From Rhyzopertha dominica (lineage: Eukaryota > Arthropoda > Insecta > Coleoptera > Bostrichidae): a stretch of 64,000 nucleotides of DNA. Positions 44,221-55,599 of this stretch are shown piece after piece. Within the stretch, counting starts at the first letter, position 1, and every line of letters starts with the position of its first letter. The translations under genes were made by a program, and so were the position numbers. The notes beneath the pieces were generated by a model, which saw only the letters and a program-made list of their open reading frames with translations, was not told the origin of the DNA and did no database searches. The stretch is from the NCBI GenBank assembly GCA_025024175.1, contig QCXZ01000137.1:64940911-65004910 (forward strand), in the 5' to 3' direction.

Positions 44221-46185
44221 GGGTCCGTTAAGTTAGCTCCGCCATGTTGAGCAATTTTTTTGAAAACATTGCTCCAGATTGCCCTGAGCTAGCTCCAGCT
44301 AGCTCCACTAAAGAGAAAGCTAGCTCCACCTTACTTGAGTAGTTATAAGCTCATCATTGCGGGGGGGGCTAACTTAACGTTATCCTCGCCATGTCCTCAA
44401 ATCTGTTTCAAAAGCTAGCTCCAGCTTGCCCAGAGCTAGCTCCAGCTAGCTCCACTAAAGAGAAAGCTAGCTCCACCTTACTTGAGTAGTTATAAGCTCA
44501 TCATTGCGGGGGGGGCTAACTTAACGTTATCCTCGCCATGGCCTCAAATCTGTTTCAAAAGCTAGCTCCAGCTTGCCCAGAGCTAGCTCCAGCTAGCTCC
44601 ACTAAAGAGAAAGCTAGCTCCACCTTACTTAAGTAGTTATAAGCTCATCATTGCGGGGGGGGGCTAACTTAACGTTATCCTCGCCATGGCCTCAAATCTG
44701 TTTCAAAAGCTAGCTCCAGCTTGCCCAGAGCTAGCTCCAGCTTGCCCAGAGCTAGCTCCAGCTAGCTCCACTAAAGAGAAAGCTAGCTCCACCTTACTTG
44801 AGTAGTTATAAGCTCATCATTGCGGGGGGGGGGGCTAACTTAACGTTATCCTGGCCATGTCCTCAAATCTGTTTCAAAAGCTAGCTCCAGCTTGCCCAGA
44901 GCTAGCTCCACTAAAGAGAAAGCTAGCTCCACCTTACTTGAGTAGTTATAAGCTTATCATTGCGGGGGGGGGCTAACTTAACGTTATCCTGGCCATGTCC
45001 TCAAATCTGTTTCAAAAGCTAGCTCCAGCTTGCCCAGAGCTAGCTCCAGCTAGCTCCACTAAAGAGAAAGCTAGCTCCACCTTACTTGAGTAGTTATAAG
45101 CTCATCATTGCGGGGGGGGGGGCTAACTTAACGTTATCCTCGCCATGGCCTCAAATCTGTTTCAAAAGCTAGCTCCAGCTTGCCCAGAGCTAGCTCCACT
45201 AAAGAGAAAGCTAGCTCCACCTTACTTGAGTAGTTATAAGCTCATCATTGCGGGGGGGGGGCTAACTTAACGTTATCCTCGCCATGGCCTCAAATCTGTT
45301 TCAAAAGCTAGCTCCAGCTTGCCCAGAGCTAGCTCCAGCTAGCTCCACTAAAGAGAAAGCTAGCTCCACCTTACTTGAGTAGTTATAAGCTTATCATTGC
45401 GGGGGGGGGCTAACTTAACGTTATCCTCGCCATGGCCTCAAATCTGTTTCAAAAGCTAGCTCCAGCTTGCCCAGAGCTAGCTCCAGCTAGCTCCACTAAA
45501 GAGAAAGCTAGCTCCACCTTACTTGAGTAGTTATATGCTCATCACTGCTGGGGGGCTAACTTAACGTTATCCTCGCCATGGCCTCAAATCTGTTTCAAAA
45601 GCTAGCTCCAGCTTGCCCAGAGCTAGCTCCAGCTAGCTCCACTAAAGAGAAAGCTAGCTCCACCTTACTTGAGTAGTTATAAGCTCAACATTTCTGGGAG
45701 TGCTAACTTAACATTATCCTCGCCATGGCCTCAAATCTGTTTCAAAAGCTAGCTCCAGCTTGCCCGGAGCTAGCTCCAGCTAGCTCCACTAAAGAGAGAG
45801 CTAGCTCCACCTTACTTGAGTAGTTATAAGCTCATCATTTCTGGGAGTACTATCTTAACGTTATCCTCGCCATGGCCTCAAATCTGTTTCAAAAGCTAGC
45901 ACCAGCTTGTCCAGAGCTAGCTCCAGCTTGCCCAGAGCTAGCTCCAGCTTGCCCAGAGCTAGCTCCACTAAAGAGAAAGCTAGCTCTACCTTACTTGAGT
46001 AGTTATAAGCTCATCATTTCTGGGAGTGCTAACTTAACGTTATCCTCGCCATGGCCTCAAATGTGTTTCAAAAGCTAGCTCCAGCTTGCCCAGAGCTAGC
46101 TCCAGCTTGTCCAGAGCTAGCTCCAGCTAGCTCCACTATAGAGAAAGCTAGCTCCATCTTACTTGAGTAATTATAAGCTCATCAT
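44221..46185 (+). repeat. Left arm: tandem array of ~13 units of about 147 bp
   Basis: Each unit has a GCTAGCTCC-rich part with AGCTTGCCCAGAGCTAGCTC subrepeats, then AAAGAGAAAGCTAGCTCC, ACTTGAGTAGTTATAAGCTC, a variable G run (about 6-11), GCTAACTTAACGTTATCC and TCGCCATGGCCTCAAATCTG. Spacing between equivalent points varies (about 139-177 bp), mostly in steps of about 21 bp caused by gain or loss of the subrepeat. Units from about 45.5 kb inward lose the G run and become more diverged. Open frames inside (for example 45872-46078) are by-products of the repeat. Confidence 0.95.
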
Positions 46186-47095
46186 CTTACAAATTATTTG
46201 TGAAACATTTAAGAAACTTTCATATCCTCTATTGTTATGCAACAACTATGTACAATACTAATAGCTTACAAATTATGATTTATAGCTTACAAATTATGAC
46301 AATTAATTTTCTGATTGCTTAAAAAATGATTCAGATTGAACGAATCTGGGAAAGTCAATGCCTGGACCTTTTGAATATAGGTAATTCCATTTTGGTAACA
46401 TCTCGGGAATTTAATTTTTATTTTTTTACTTCTTTATAAATAATATGATTGTTTTCATACAATCTATAAAGAAACTCAAATTCGATAAACGTTATTTGTA
46501 CAAGGGTTTTTCGTTACCGAACAACTGTAAAGATTGCGCCATGCTTAAAACTCTGCACTTGTATGTATACAGGATAGCTGATGTTACGAAAGTATTGCGT
46601 TCATTATTTTAGTTACTACATTGAATTAAGTTTTGACTTTTGATTTCATAACGTGAATGCTATGATTAAAGCATTAAGTATTAAATTTTATGTCTGTTAA
46701 ACCTACCAATCGTATCTAAGCCCCTATCGTTTTTCTGCGATTCGGATACCTGGAACACGCCCCCCTGACTTTAACCGTTTCCGGTACAACTATTTCAACT
46801 AAGCTAAATGCTATGTACACAGTCAATTAAACACTTCGTTCATCAGAATTGTATTTTAACTCAACACAACTTAATTACAACTCATAATAATGTGATATTT
46901 TTGGCGTATTGCCACTACGCTGTTTCAATAACACTAAAAATATATTTTTGTTCTACCATTTACTCATGTTTGTCCGTTACTTTGGAAATTGCAAATGTAG
47001 ATGATCTGCAGGCCTATAAAAATTATTACTATTATTATAATATGATATAAAGCTGAGACCTACCACACGGATTTAGCTTCTCATATCGACACGAC
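46186..47095. other. Unique core of the foldback element
   Basis: About 0.9 kb of AT-rich sequence without array units. A 20-bp direct duplication (ATAGCTTACAAATTATGA twice) lies at about 46261-46300. An 80-codon frame (46808-47050) has no motif. No transposase or other gene is present. Confidence 0.7.
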
Positions 47096-48512
47096 AAAAT
47101 TGTGGGGCTAACTGTCATAATATTTTTTCTGAACGTAGCTGAATGTAGCTAGCTTTTTAAGAACGGAGCTAACTGAAGACAGCCCCAAATGATGTGGAGC
47201 TATTTTTTCAGATCGACCGATCAAAATGGCGGAGCTAAATCTTCTTTTCCTGAAAATTATGGAAATTGGGATGGAGCTAACTTTGTCTAGAGCGGAGCTA
47301 GCTAGAGCTAGCCCTGGGCTACCTGGAGCTAGGTTTTGAAACAGTGGCGAGGATAGCGTTAAGTTAGCACCCTCCTAAGTGATGAGCTTATACTACTCAA
47401 GTGAGGTGGAGCTGGCTTTCTCTATAGTGGAGCTAGGTTTTAAAACAGATTTGAAACAGTGGCGAGGATAGCGTTAAGTGAGCACCCCCCGAAATGATGA
47501 GCTTATAATTACTTAAGTAAGATGGAGCTAGCTTTCTCTATAGTGGAGCTAGCTGGAGCTAGCTCTGGGCAAGCAGGAGCTAGGTTTTGAAACTGATTTG
47601 ACACAGTGACGAGGATGGCGTTAAGTTAGCACCCCCGAAATGATGAGGTTATAACTATTCAAGTAAGGTGGAGCTAGCTTTCTCTTTAGTGGAGCTAGCT
47701 GGAGCTAGCTCTGGGCAAGCTGGAGCTAGCTTTTGAAACACATTTGAGGCCATGGCGAGGATAACGTTAAGTTAGCACTCCCAGAAATGATGAGCTTATA
47801 ACTACTCAGGTAAGGTGGAGCTAGCTTTCTCTTAAGCGGAGCTAGCTGGAGCTAGCTCTGGGCAAGCTGGAGCTAGGTTTTGAAACAGATTTGAGGCCAT
47901 GGCGAGGATAACGTTAAGTTAGCACCCCCAGCAATGATGAGCTTATAACTACTCAAGTAAGGTGGAGCTAGCTTTCTCTTTAGTGGAGCTAGCTGGAGCT
48001 AGCTCTGGGCAAGCTGGAGCTAGCTTTTGAAACAGATTTGAGGCCATGGCGAGGATAACGTTAAGTTAGCCCCCCCCCGCAATGATGAGCTTATAACTAC
48101 TCACGTAAGGTGGAGCTAGCTTTCTCTTTAGTGGAGCTAGCTGGAGCTAGCTCTGGGCAAGCTGGAGCTAGCTTTTGAAACAGATTTGAGGCCATGGCGA
48201 GGATAACGTTAAGTTAGCCCCCCCCGCAATGATGAGCTTATAACTATTCAAGTAAGGTGGAGCTAGCTTTCTCTTTAGTGGAGCTAGCTGGAGCTAGCTC
48301 TGGGCAAGCTGGAGCTAGCTTTTGAAACAGATTTGAGGACATGGCGGGGATAACGTTAAGTTAGCCCCCCCCGCAATGATGAGCTTATAACTACTCAAGT
48401 AAGGTGGAGCTAGCTTTCTCTTTAGTGGAGCTAGCTGGAGCTAGCTCAGGGCAATCTGGAGCAATGTTTTCAAAAAAATTGCTCAACATGGCGGAGCTAA
48501 CTTAACGGACCC
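47096..48512 (-). repeat. Right arm: inverted tandem array of ~8 units
   Basis: Reverse complement of the left-arm units (GGAGCTAGCT, GAGGCCATGGCGAGGATAAC and CGTTAAGTTAGC). The outer units are close to the consensus. The inner part (about 47096-47340) is heavily diverged, with scattered GGAGCTAAC motifs. C runs here correspond to the G runs on the left. The arm is about 0.55 kb shorter than the left arm. Confidence 0.93.
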
Positions 48513-49279
48513 GTTTCTATGGGGCTGAAATAGAAAGTGTTAACAGTAAGTAGTATTATAGTGACCCTAGTATGTAAAAATATCGATGTTAACCTCGGTA
48601 AAATTGTGAACTTATTAAAAAACCAGGCACAGCTGCAGAAGCAGAATTAGGCTCTGCACACTGGCATCGGCGACTGCAATGGTCGGACTAGGACTGTAAA
48701 TGGACATTGGACAAAAGATAAAGTACCATGGATATAGTCAAGAGTGAAGTTATAGTATCAAGCAACGATCCAAGAGACTGACTTATGCAGAGGGTTTTAC
48801 AGCTTGATGGTCGGCCGTCGTAAACTATTGTATTGTAAATGAGGGTTTTTACAACCTTATGGTCGGCCGTCCTAAACTATTGGGATTAGTGGCACTCTTC
48901 AAAGTTCCTAAATGGGCCGTACTCAAAAAAATCTTGTTGGCTAAAATTTTATCTTTTGGGCTATAAATTTTTGAAATTTGTTAGTTGTGATAATTTAGCA
49001 ATCAATAAAACGTAGAAGCTTTTATGACAAATTTTATTTAATGCATCATTTTTATATGATACTTTATTGGGTTTAAATTTTCCGATGTATAAAATAAAAG
49101 CCTTTGCATGTCGTAACGAATTTATACAAATTTAATATAAAAACATACAAATTAGTAAGTAAAAAATTATTTACATTTGTTAGAAAAAATTTACAATAGT
49201 GCAGAATAAAATTTAACACGGTATCGATTATGTTCATTACAGCTTGTTAATAAGCACATGACAAGAGTCACAAACTAAA
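48513..49279. other. Right flank of the foldback element and edge of the next element
   Basis: It starts with the second GTTTCTATG. At 48790-48881 a 51-bp unit, GAGGGTTTTACAGCTTGATG and onward with GGTCGGCCGTC, is present twice in tandem. The tandem pair may belong to the end of the transposon whose transposase begins at 49280. The rest is AT-rich. Confidence 0.45.
48790..48881 (+). repeat. Tandem duplication, 51-bp period
   Basis: Two units starting at 48790 and 48841 share GAGGGTTTT, ATGGTCGGCCGTC and TAAACTATTG with a few substitutions. Confidence 0.85.
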
Positions 49280-50704
49280 AAAAATACTCACTATCACTTT
49301 CACTGCTAAAATCACAATTAACTTCTATTATTAATTCTTGTACATGATTATCTCTGTACCGATTTTCAATGTCCAGTACATGCCGCACTGAATTTCTCCA
49401 TGCATCGACACTTGTTATTTCAGCTTCGTGCCTAATATTTAGCAGCATTTCATTGCTAAATTTTCAACCGGTGTTCCCTCGTCTTTGTTTCAACTGCCCC
49501 CATATCACTCCAATGGGGTTGAAAATGCAATGATATGGGGATAATCGTAGAATGGTGTATCCGCATTCAGAAGCGAGAATGTCAATTTTCAATTTCTACG
49601 AAAAATTTTTTGTGTCAAGCACTTCCAACAATTGTTTTTTTTTGTATAGTCCTCTTCGAAATATAAATTTTCTTTTCTTAAAAACTCTTGAATGGTTGCC
49701 TTATTAGTTGTTGTATTTGGAATTTTATCCAGTTGCTCCGAATGGTAACTAGCGTTGTCCATTACTATGACGCTGTTTGGTGGAAATTTGGACAATAAAA
49801 TGATTTTTGAACCAATTTTCAAACACTTCCGCATTCAGAATGATAATCGGCGCTTGCTTCTTTTAGGTTTTTACATGCAAGATACAAGGTTCCAGGAACG
49901 AAACCATTTTCACCTCCTGCGTGTAGAATCATTATTCTTTTTCCTCATGACGCCGGAATATTGACGTTGCACTTCCCTGAGTCATTAACCCATCCTTTTT
50001 TATTGTATCATGGGTATCGTACCATGTTTCATCGAGGAAAAATGTCGGACGATTTTCCTGCCTATACATTTATATAAATTTTAAATAATCGTATCTCTAC
50101 TTTCTTATTACCTGGCTTTCCATTATGCATTCCTTCTTCTCCACCTTTTTCATTGAAAAGCCAATGGTTTTAACATACTTTTGCAGGGTATGCTCAAAGC
50201 AGTCGATCATATTATCATTTTTCAATTTTTTATATAACACGGTGATTGTTGGAATAACATTATTCTTGTACATTTCATAAATGTTTCTTATAATACGATC
50301 CACGTGAGTTGCAGTAAATTTTTTAAAATTGCCTTTTCGGATCTTATCTTTCTCTATGAAGGCCCGGATTTAACAATTCTCCAGATGGTTGATCGTAGAG
50401 TTCCAGTCACTTCTGCCGTTTTATCTAAAGATTGCTTCGCGCCATAACATTCAATTTTGTTGTATAGTTTTATAATGAAACATTTTTTGTCAAACGATAA
50501 AAATTTACGCTTCCGTTTCATTGGTTGATCAGTTACAGCCTCGAGTACAGCTTCTGCTTCTTCTTGATCCGGCAAAGGCGGGACGTCTTCAGCGTTGACA
50601 GGATCCAGGTTTGTTTCACTTTTCCAAGGTCTCCACATATTGGAACTGTTAAGTAAAAATAAATTGTATTCCATAAAATTAAAAAAAAAATACAGTACTT
50701 ACCA
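49280..50704 (-). pseudogene. IS630/Tc1-type transposase pseudogene with introns
   Basis: The minus strand encodes a nearly full-length DDE transposase. At 50655-50354 is an acidic N-terminus and a helix-turn-helix (ECYGAKQSLDKTAEVTG...STIWRIVKSG). Next come a second helical domain (50303-50097), PTFFLDETWYDTHDT (first Asp), KRIMILHAGGENGFVPG, and SVIVMDNASYHS (second Asp). The C-terminal part ends ELIIEVNCDFSS near 49290. The third acidic residue, expected as Glu in FNPIE, reads Gly (FNPIGVIW, near 49510). A GTAAGT...TTAACAG intron precedes the start, and a ~50-bp GTAATAAG...TGTATAG intron interrupts the middle. Frameshifts near 50350 and a stop near 49950 complete the inactivation. Confidence 0.8.
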
Positions 50705-50901
50705 AAACGAATAAATGTAGGCCACTAAGTAGTCTTCAAATGACTGTTCTTTAAATAAGCGAAAGTAAAACTTGGAATAACACATGCACTCTAAACGAAA
50801 CGAAAGAAAAGAAANTTTCCAGTATTTTACAGGTATTTAGATGTTTGGGGAATAAAAAAAATGTTATTTACTCTTTCCAATATCTACCCGGAGGTGCTCA
50901 A
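50705..50901. other. 5' flank of the transposase pseudogene
   Basis: Upstream part of the element, probably including a non-coding first exon that ends at the GTAAGT donor near 50701. An ambiguous base lies at 50815. Confidence 0.35.
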
Positions 50902-50994
50902 TTGGCCCACGGTTTAAAATCACCAATAATCCGTTCGACCTGTTGCCCCACGGTTTAAAATCTGCAACGATCTGTTTGACTAGTTGCCCTACGA
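50902..50994 (+). repeat. Tandem repeat, 41-bp period, two and a quarter units
   Basis: TTGGCCCACGGTTTAAAATC starts at 50902 and TTGCCCCACGGTTTAAAATC at 50943. A third partial unit (TTGCCCTACG) starts at 50984. It lies on the side of the transposase pseudogene opposite the 51-bp tandem pair at 48790, so the two could be the subterminal repeats of one element. Confidence 0.85.
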
Positions 50995-51589
50995 AATGTA
51001 TTTGTCACAAACGCCTCTTAATAAGTGGCTAAATGTAAGCATATATGTAGGTATGACTGAATAAGTAAAAATATTGCACTTGGTACGCTTATATGCTGTA
51101 AAACTTTAAAATATAAGTAAACACATATGCTTTCAATGCCGTTTATAGTAGGAGTAGAATAGTTCCGATTTCTTCTTATTTCCAAAAAAATATACAGTTC
51201 GAAACTATGTTTATGACACTCCGGATTAAAGGAAAGTTTAATCTGTGAAGAAACAGGACAGAGGACGATTGCACACCGCGATCAAAAATTAGAAAGTATG
51301 GGCTGCCGCATTGAAATTGGAATGTTTACCATTCATGGTTATAAAAATAGATACTACTCATTAAATTAGGACAGAATACGATTTAGTCATATATTAAAAG
51401 CTATTAGATGAGAAATATTTGTAGTTCAAATAATAATATCAAATAATGCTCATTGATTTATGTATACTGATGCTGCTGTCCCTTAGTCCCAGTTAAAAAA
51501 AAAAGTAACAAATACTGTTTGCGTTGAAATAAAGGCATTTACTAGAGCTCATATGAGATTATGGAAAATCTATTACCGCTTTGAGGGAT
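50995..51589. other. Anonymous AT-rich sequence
   Basis: Nothing recognised. Confidence 0.3.
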
Positions 51590-52470
51590 TAATATAACAG
51601 CATCGCAGTACATGTAGGGATTATTCGGCGAGCATTTTGATATTAAAGTCTTTGGGAAAGCCGGGCTTGGATCCTTTATTGGAATAGCATCGGAGTTGTA
51701 AAAATGCCTGCAATATAATCACAAATGCAGTGTATAAATGAAAGCACTTGCAAGTGTTGTTGTGTTTCTTTTACTTCTCTAGATAACGTCGCGGCTTGGA
51801 AAATCCGAGGGAATTATGAAAATCCAATACCGTGCATGGCAGTTATTGTTTCCCGCAGGATTATTTATGAGATGTGAGCGTTGTCGATGCAGTTTTAACA
51901 GAAAAAGGTTTATGCAGAGGGTGGTGTGAGGTATCGAATACAAAGTGCTGTCTGGAACTTGGGAACACAATTTATCTCATACGTACTTCCGATATCTTGG
52001 GGCTTCGGAGAAATTTTATCTGGACCACTTTGCTCACTGCTGAAACAGTTCGCGATACAACTTTTCCCAGCTGTGCCAAGGGCCTGGCATTTTAATGTTT
52101 CATACGTTATGAGGCATCTAAAACCTACCACTAGAAAACGAAACACGATCAGTACAAGTAAAGTCAATCTTTACTAGTGTAAGAATTGTAATTGTGAAAA
52201 TCCTTTCAGTAGACATAAACTCACACCACAGTGTAATTCGGCATCTAACTTGTCTAAATATCTACAGAATACACAGAGCAAGCTTAGCTCAGTACGAGCA
52301 ACAAAGAAACATCTCGCAGAATTCTGCTTCGGTCTGTTGATCTTTATTTACCTTACCCCAGATACCGAGCATTTACATAACATTTACGCAACACTTGAAG
52401 CACACATACAGGATATCCATGAAACACAAGCTGCAAAAGCGGATACGCGGAGAGTTTATTAAGGTATTCG
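51590..52470. other. Higher-GC non-repetitive island
   Basis: Unique sequence with raised GC. Several overlapping open frames of 60-85 codons lie on both strands around 51780-52180, and none has a family motif. It could be conserved non-coding DNA or contain an unrecognised exon. Confidence 0.3.
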
Positions 52471-55400
52471 AATTAAATAAACCTTTGATGAATTTAATAA
52501 TTGCATGAAAATTGCCTTTGAATAATATTGTATTTTATTGCAGTCTATTGATAATATGGATATGTTTGGCAGTTTTCCATCCATAGTATTACGGACGTGT
52601 TCGACAGGTGAAAAATCGGGAAATCTGATGGATAGGTTACCAATTGACGTATTTTATTTTGTCTACTTGTATTCGTATGTTTTCTTGTTAAATAAGTTGA
52701 CTGTATATGGTCCAGAAGTAGGATAAAACGTGTTGTTCTCCTGGATAAAGTGATGGACGGTTACGTTGTCTGTGATGAAAATGCTAATGGTGATATTCTG
52801 CGGTGAGCAATTGCCACTACACCATTACAGTCTCAAACAAATAGGTTAGAGAAAACTGCAAAAAAAAACCTGTATTCTGGTTTATCTTCTGAATTCTACT
52901 TTTCCAAACGGGTTGATGTAATATAATACTGTATCAGATGTTATCGTTAGTTACTTGGAGAAATCTCGGATGGCACAGAAACAAAAAAAGCATAAATAGA
53001 ATGTAAAAGGAAAATACATCCACTGTTCTTAATGCCTCGAAAATTTTGTACAACACGAATCAGTGCTACACTGTGTCGGTATCCAGCAATCTCTTTCCTT
53101 AAAATTTCAACTTCCAGTAGGCTGTATGGTATTTTGAGCGTATCTTTATAGTCATGCTCTAGCTAGTTGTGTAAAAAATTCGAACGATAAGTACTAATGA
53201 ATTATTCAAATAGGTTCCTTGACGTCCTTTTCAGTTAATTGATCACTATTTCTTGTACATGTTCTAATGTTGATCGAGTTAATTAAAAACACCAGGCATA
53301 CTTAAACAGTAAANTTTTTGGGTACAAATTTTGCAATCTATTCTACTCGCGATGAAAGAGACTTGAAATTTTAAGCATAGCTCAGAACTTGACGACAAAT
53401 AATTATTGAAATAAAAGATTAATTAAGAATATTTTTAAAACGGACCAGACATAGAAAATAAGTATTTAAAGATGTTTTTCTTTAATTAACCACATCTTCA
53501 AAACTAACTAAAAGATAAAAATGATTTCTTCTAGTCCCATACAGGTTGCCTCGAAAATTTTTAATTACGAATTTTCAATAACTCTGAAAATACTTGTAAG
53601 ATTTCAAAAGAAAACGTAGGATGCATGCAATAGACAATAGTCTGGAATGTAGAGTAGCTGTCGTTGAGATCCCACAAAAAAACTCATATAATTTTCAGTA
53701 TAGTAAAGTCCTTATGACTTAGATAAACTATTAAAATTTATGATACCTGCGTAGATGCCCTTAAATCTGTGACGCTTGCGCAGAACCAATGGAAGGAGAA
53801 GTAGCTAAAATCCAAAATACTATTTAGATATAACTTGTTTTTGCTCTGTTATACAAATGACTTCAATTTATATAGATTTAAACATGGATTATTTTCTTTG
53901 TAGGTAGGAGGGAGCAGGGATTTATTTCCTTGATTTTAAATTAGCACGTAATTTCACCTTTCAGCTCATATAATGTTGAAGATAATACACAGCTTCACCC
54001 TTCACGCGAGCTATATTCGATATCTTTAAGCATAAATCGCTAGTCGATTTGCATCGTTTGTTATAAATATTAATCACCGATACATGGTTTTCAAGCTACA
54101 GCTCTTTAAAAAAACATACTTTTCATATACCTATAGTTTTTTTTTACTTAAAATGTTGTGAACTCTTGATTTGAGACGAATAAGTAAATTACATTTTATC
54201 ACAAGCAATAAATGATCTAATTGTGGGCTCATTTTTATTGCCATCTTAAAATATGGGACAAAGTTATGAGTTTTTGCTTAAAAAAAAACTTTAAATGCCA
54301 TTTTTTACTTTGATTTCTTTTAAAAGTTTGTTGAACAAATGGTTAAAATTGAGTTTTAGAAACAAATCGCATTGTAAACAATATTTTCAATTTTTAGTTT
54401 TTGTAAAATAAATGTAGTAATTTTCCAATAATACCGGTAAATATCTTTAACGCTTTAATTTTCCAAATCGAAATTAAAAATTGCTAAAATGTTGGTGAGA
54501 TGTTCTGTTTATATAGAGTATCCGTGCGTTATAAGTACTAGTGTATTGTAAAGGGATTCTAAAGGTGGATTCATTATTAGGTATCAAATGCTTGCTATTT
54601 GGTACAGCCTTGGCAATATTTGCTAAATAAACTTATGTACAATTTAAAAGGAAAAATAATCATTAATTACTATCTATCGCCTTAACTTGCTGGTTATATG
54701 GTAGCTATAACAAATAAATGTGGATTATTTAGGCATGATCTGGGTTTAGTTTTGCAATTATTTATGTATTTTACCGATATTCTAGTGCACTGTGTATGTT
54801 TTACTTCTAAGTTAATCGTATTTAGGACGGACATAATCAAGCTAGATTTGATTATTATTAAGTTGCCTAAATCCATCCTTAAAAATTGTGTAGCTGCACT
54901 TACCTATAAATAATATTTTATTCTCAACGCAGATATATAAATATTGACGTAGAATCTAAATTTAGTTCTCTTATTAGAACTTCATTTTAAAAATATGCTG
55001 CACTCATTTCTGGCTAAGCAACAATCCCGTACAAATTTATGGCATACTGACAACACTAAACTTTTCACTCATAGGTCATCAGCAATTTAGAATATGCAGA
55101 TAATCATATGTATCTTATATCTTATAAAAATCTAATTGCTAAACATCTCATAGAAATCCTAATGAAATGTTTTTGTTCAGCAAAAACCTAATTAAGCCAC
55201 TGGTATTTTAATCAAGTACTTAGTCTTCTCTTTTGTAAAGCAAACTTCAGCAAACAAGAAATGAGAAACCTTTCTAATAAATGTTGTACCATATATATAA
55301 TATATTATATTATCGAATAATTACAGACATAGCATAAATGCATAAAATTTTAGAGGCATAAAAGTACTGGTTCCTTCTCATCCTCTATCCATTTTTTATG

Positions 55401-55599
55401 CAAGTGACAGGACAACGAAGTATACATGCATTAATTACCTATTGCGTATTATATACGCCCCAATTTTTTAATATAAATCTTACAAATATCTTCATAGCTA
55501 TAATAACTTAATGATCACAAATTTTAAGGACAATCTGCATAAAGTTAGAAATCTATTGGGATTTAATTAATTTAAAAGTTATTATGATACACAATCACT
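52471..55599. other. 3.1 kb without a recognisable gene
   Basis: AT-rich, no repeat partners in the window, and one ambiguous base at 53314. Poly-A/T runs near 54240-54500. No coding evidence. Confidence 0.35.

Larger units (their letters stand above)
44221..48512. mobile_element. Foldback (FB-like) transposon with satellite-type inverted repeats
   Basis: The ends are perfectly inverted: GGGTCCGTTAAGTTAGCTCC at left, and the same read on the minus strand from 48512. The identity continues for about 90 bases before the tandem arrays begin. Identical GTTTCTATG flanks both ends (44212-44220 and 48513-48521), a 9-bp target duplication. Long terminal repeats built from tandem units around a unique core, plus 9-bp duplications, are the hallmarks of the Drosophila FB elements, which are linked to Mutator-like transposases. 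There is no transposase in the core, so the element is non-autonomous. The superfamily assignment is inference from duplication length and structure. Confidence 0.85.

Noticed and set aside
45872..46078. 68-codon frame with repeated LAPACPE peptide
   Set aside because: The peptide repeat is the translation of the 21-bp subrepeat of the foldback arm. The frame is not open in most units.
44221..48512. CRISPR-like or bacterial repeat array
   Set aside because: Units are contiguous ~147-bp tandem repeats without unique spacers, in two inverted blocks flanked by a target duplication in eukaryotic DNA. This is a transposon arm structure.
51874..52177. Overlapping 73-85 codon frames as a host exon
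   Set aside because: Frames on both strands are equally open, with no splice signals or family motif to choose among them.
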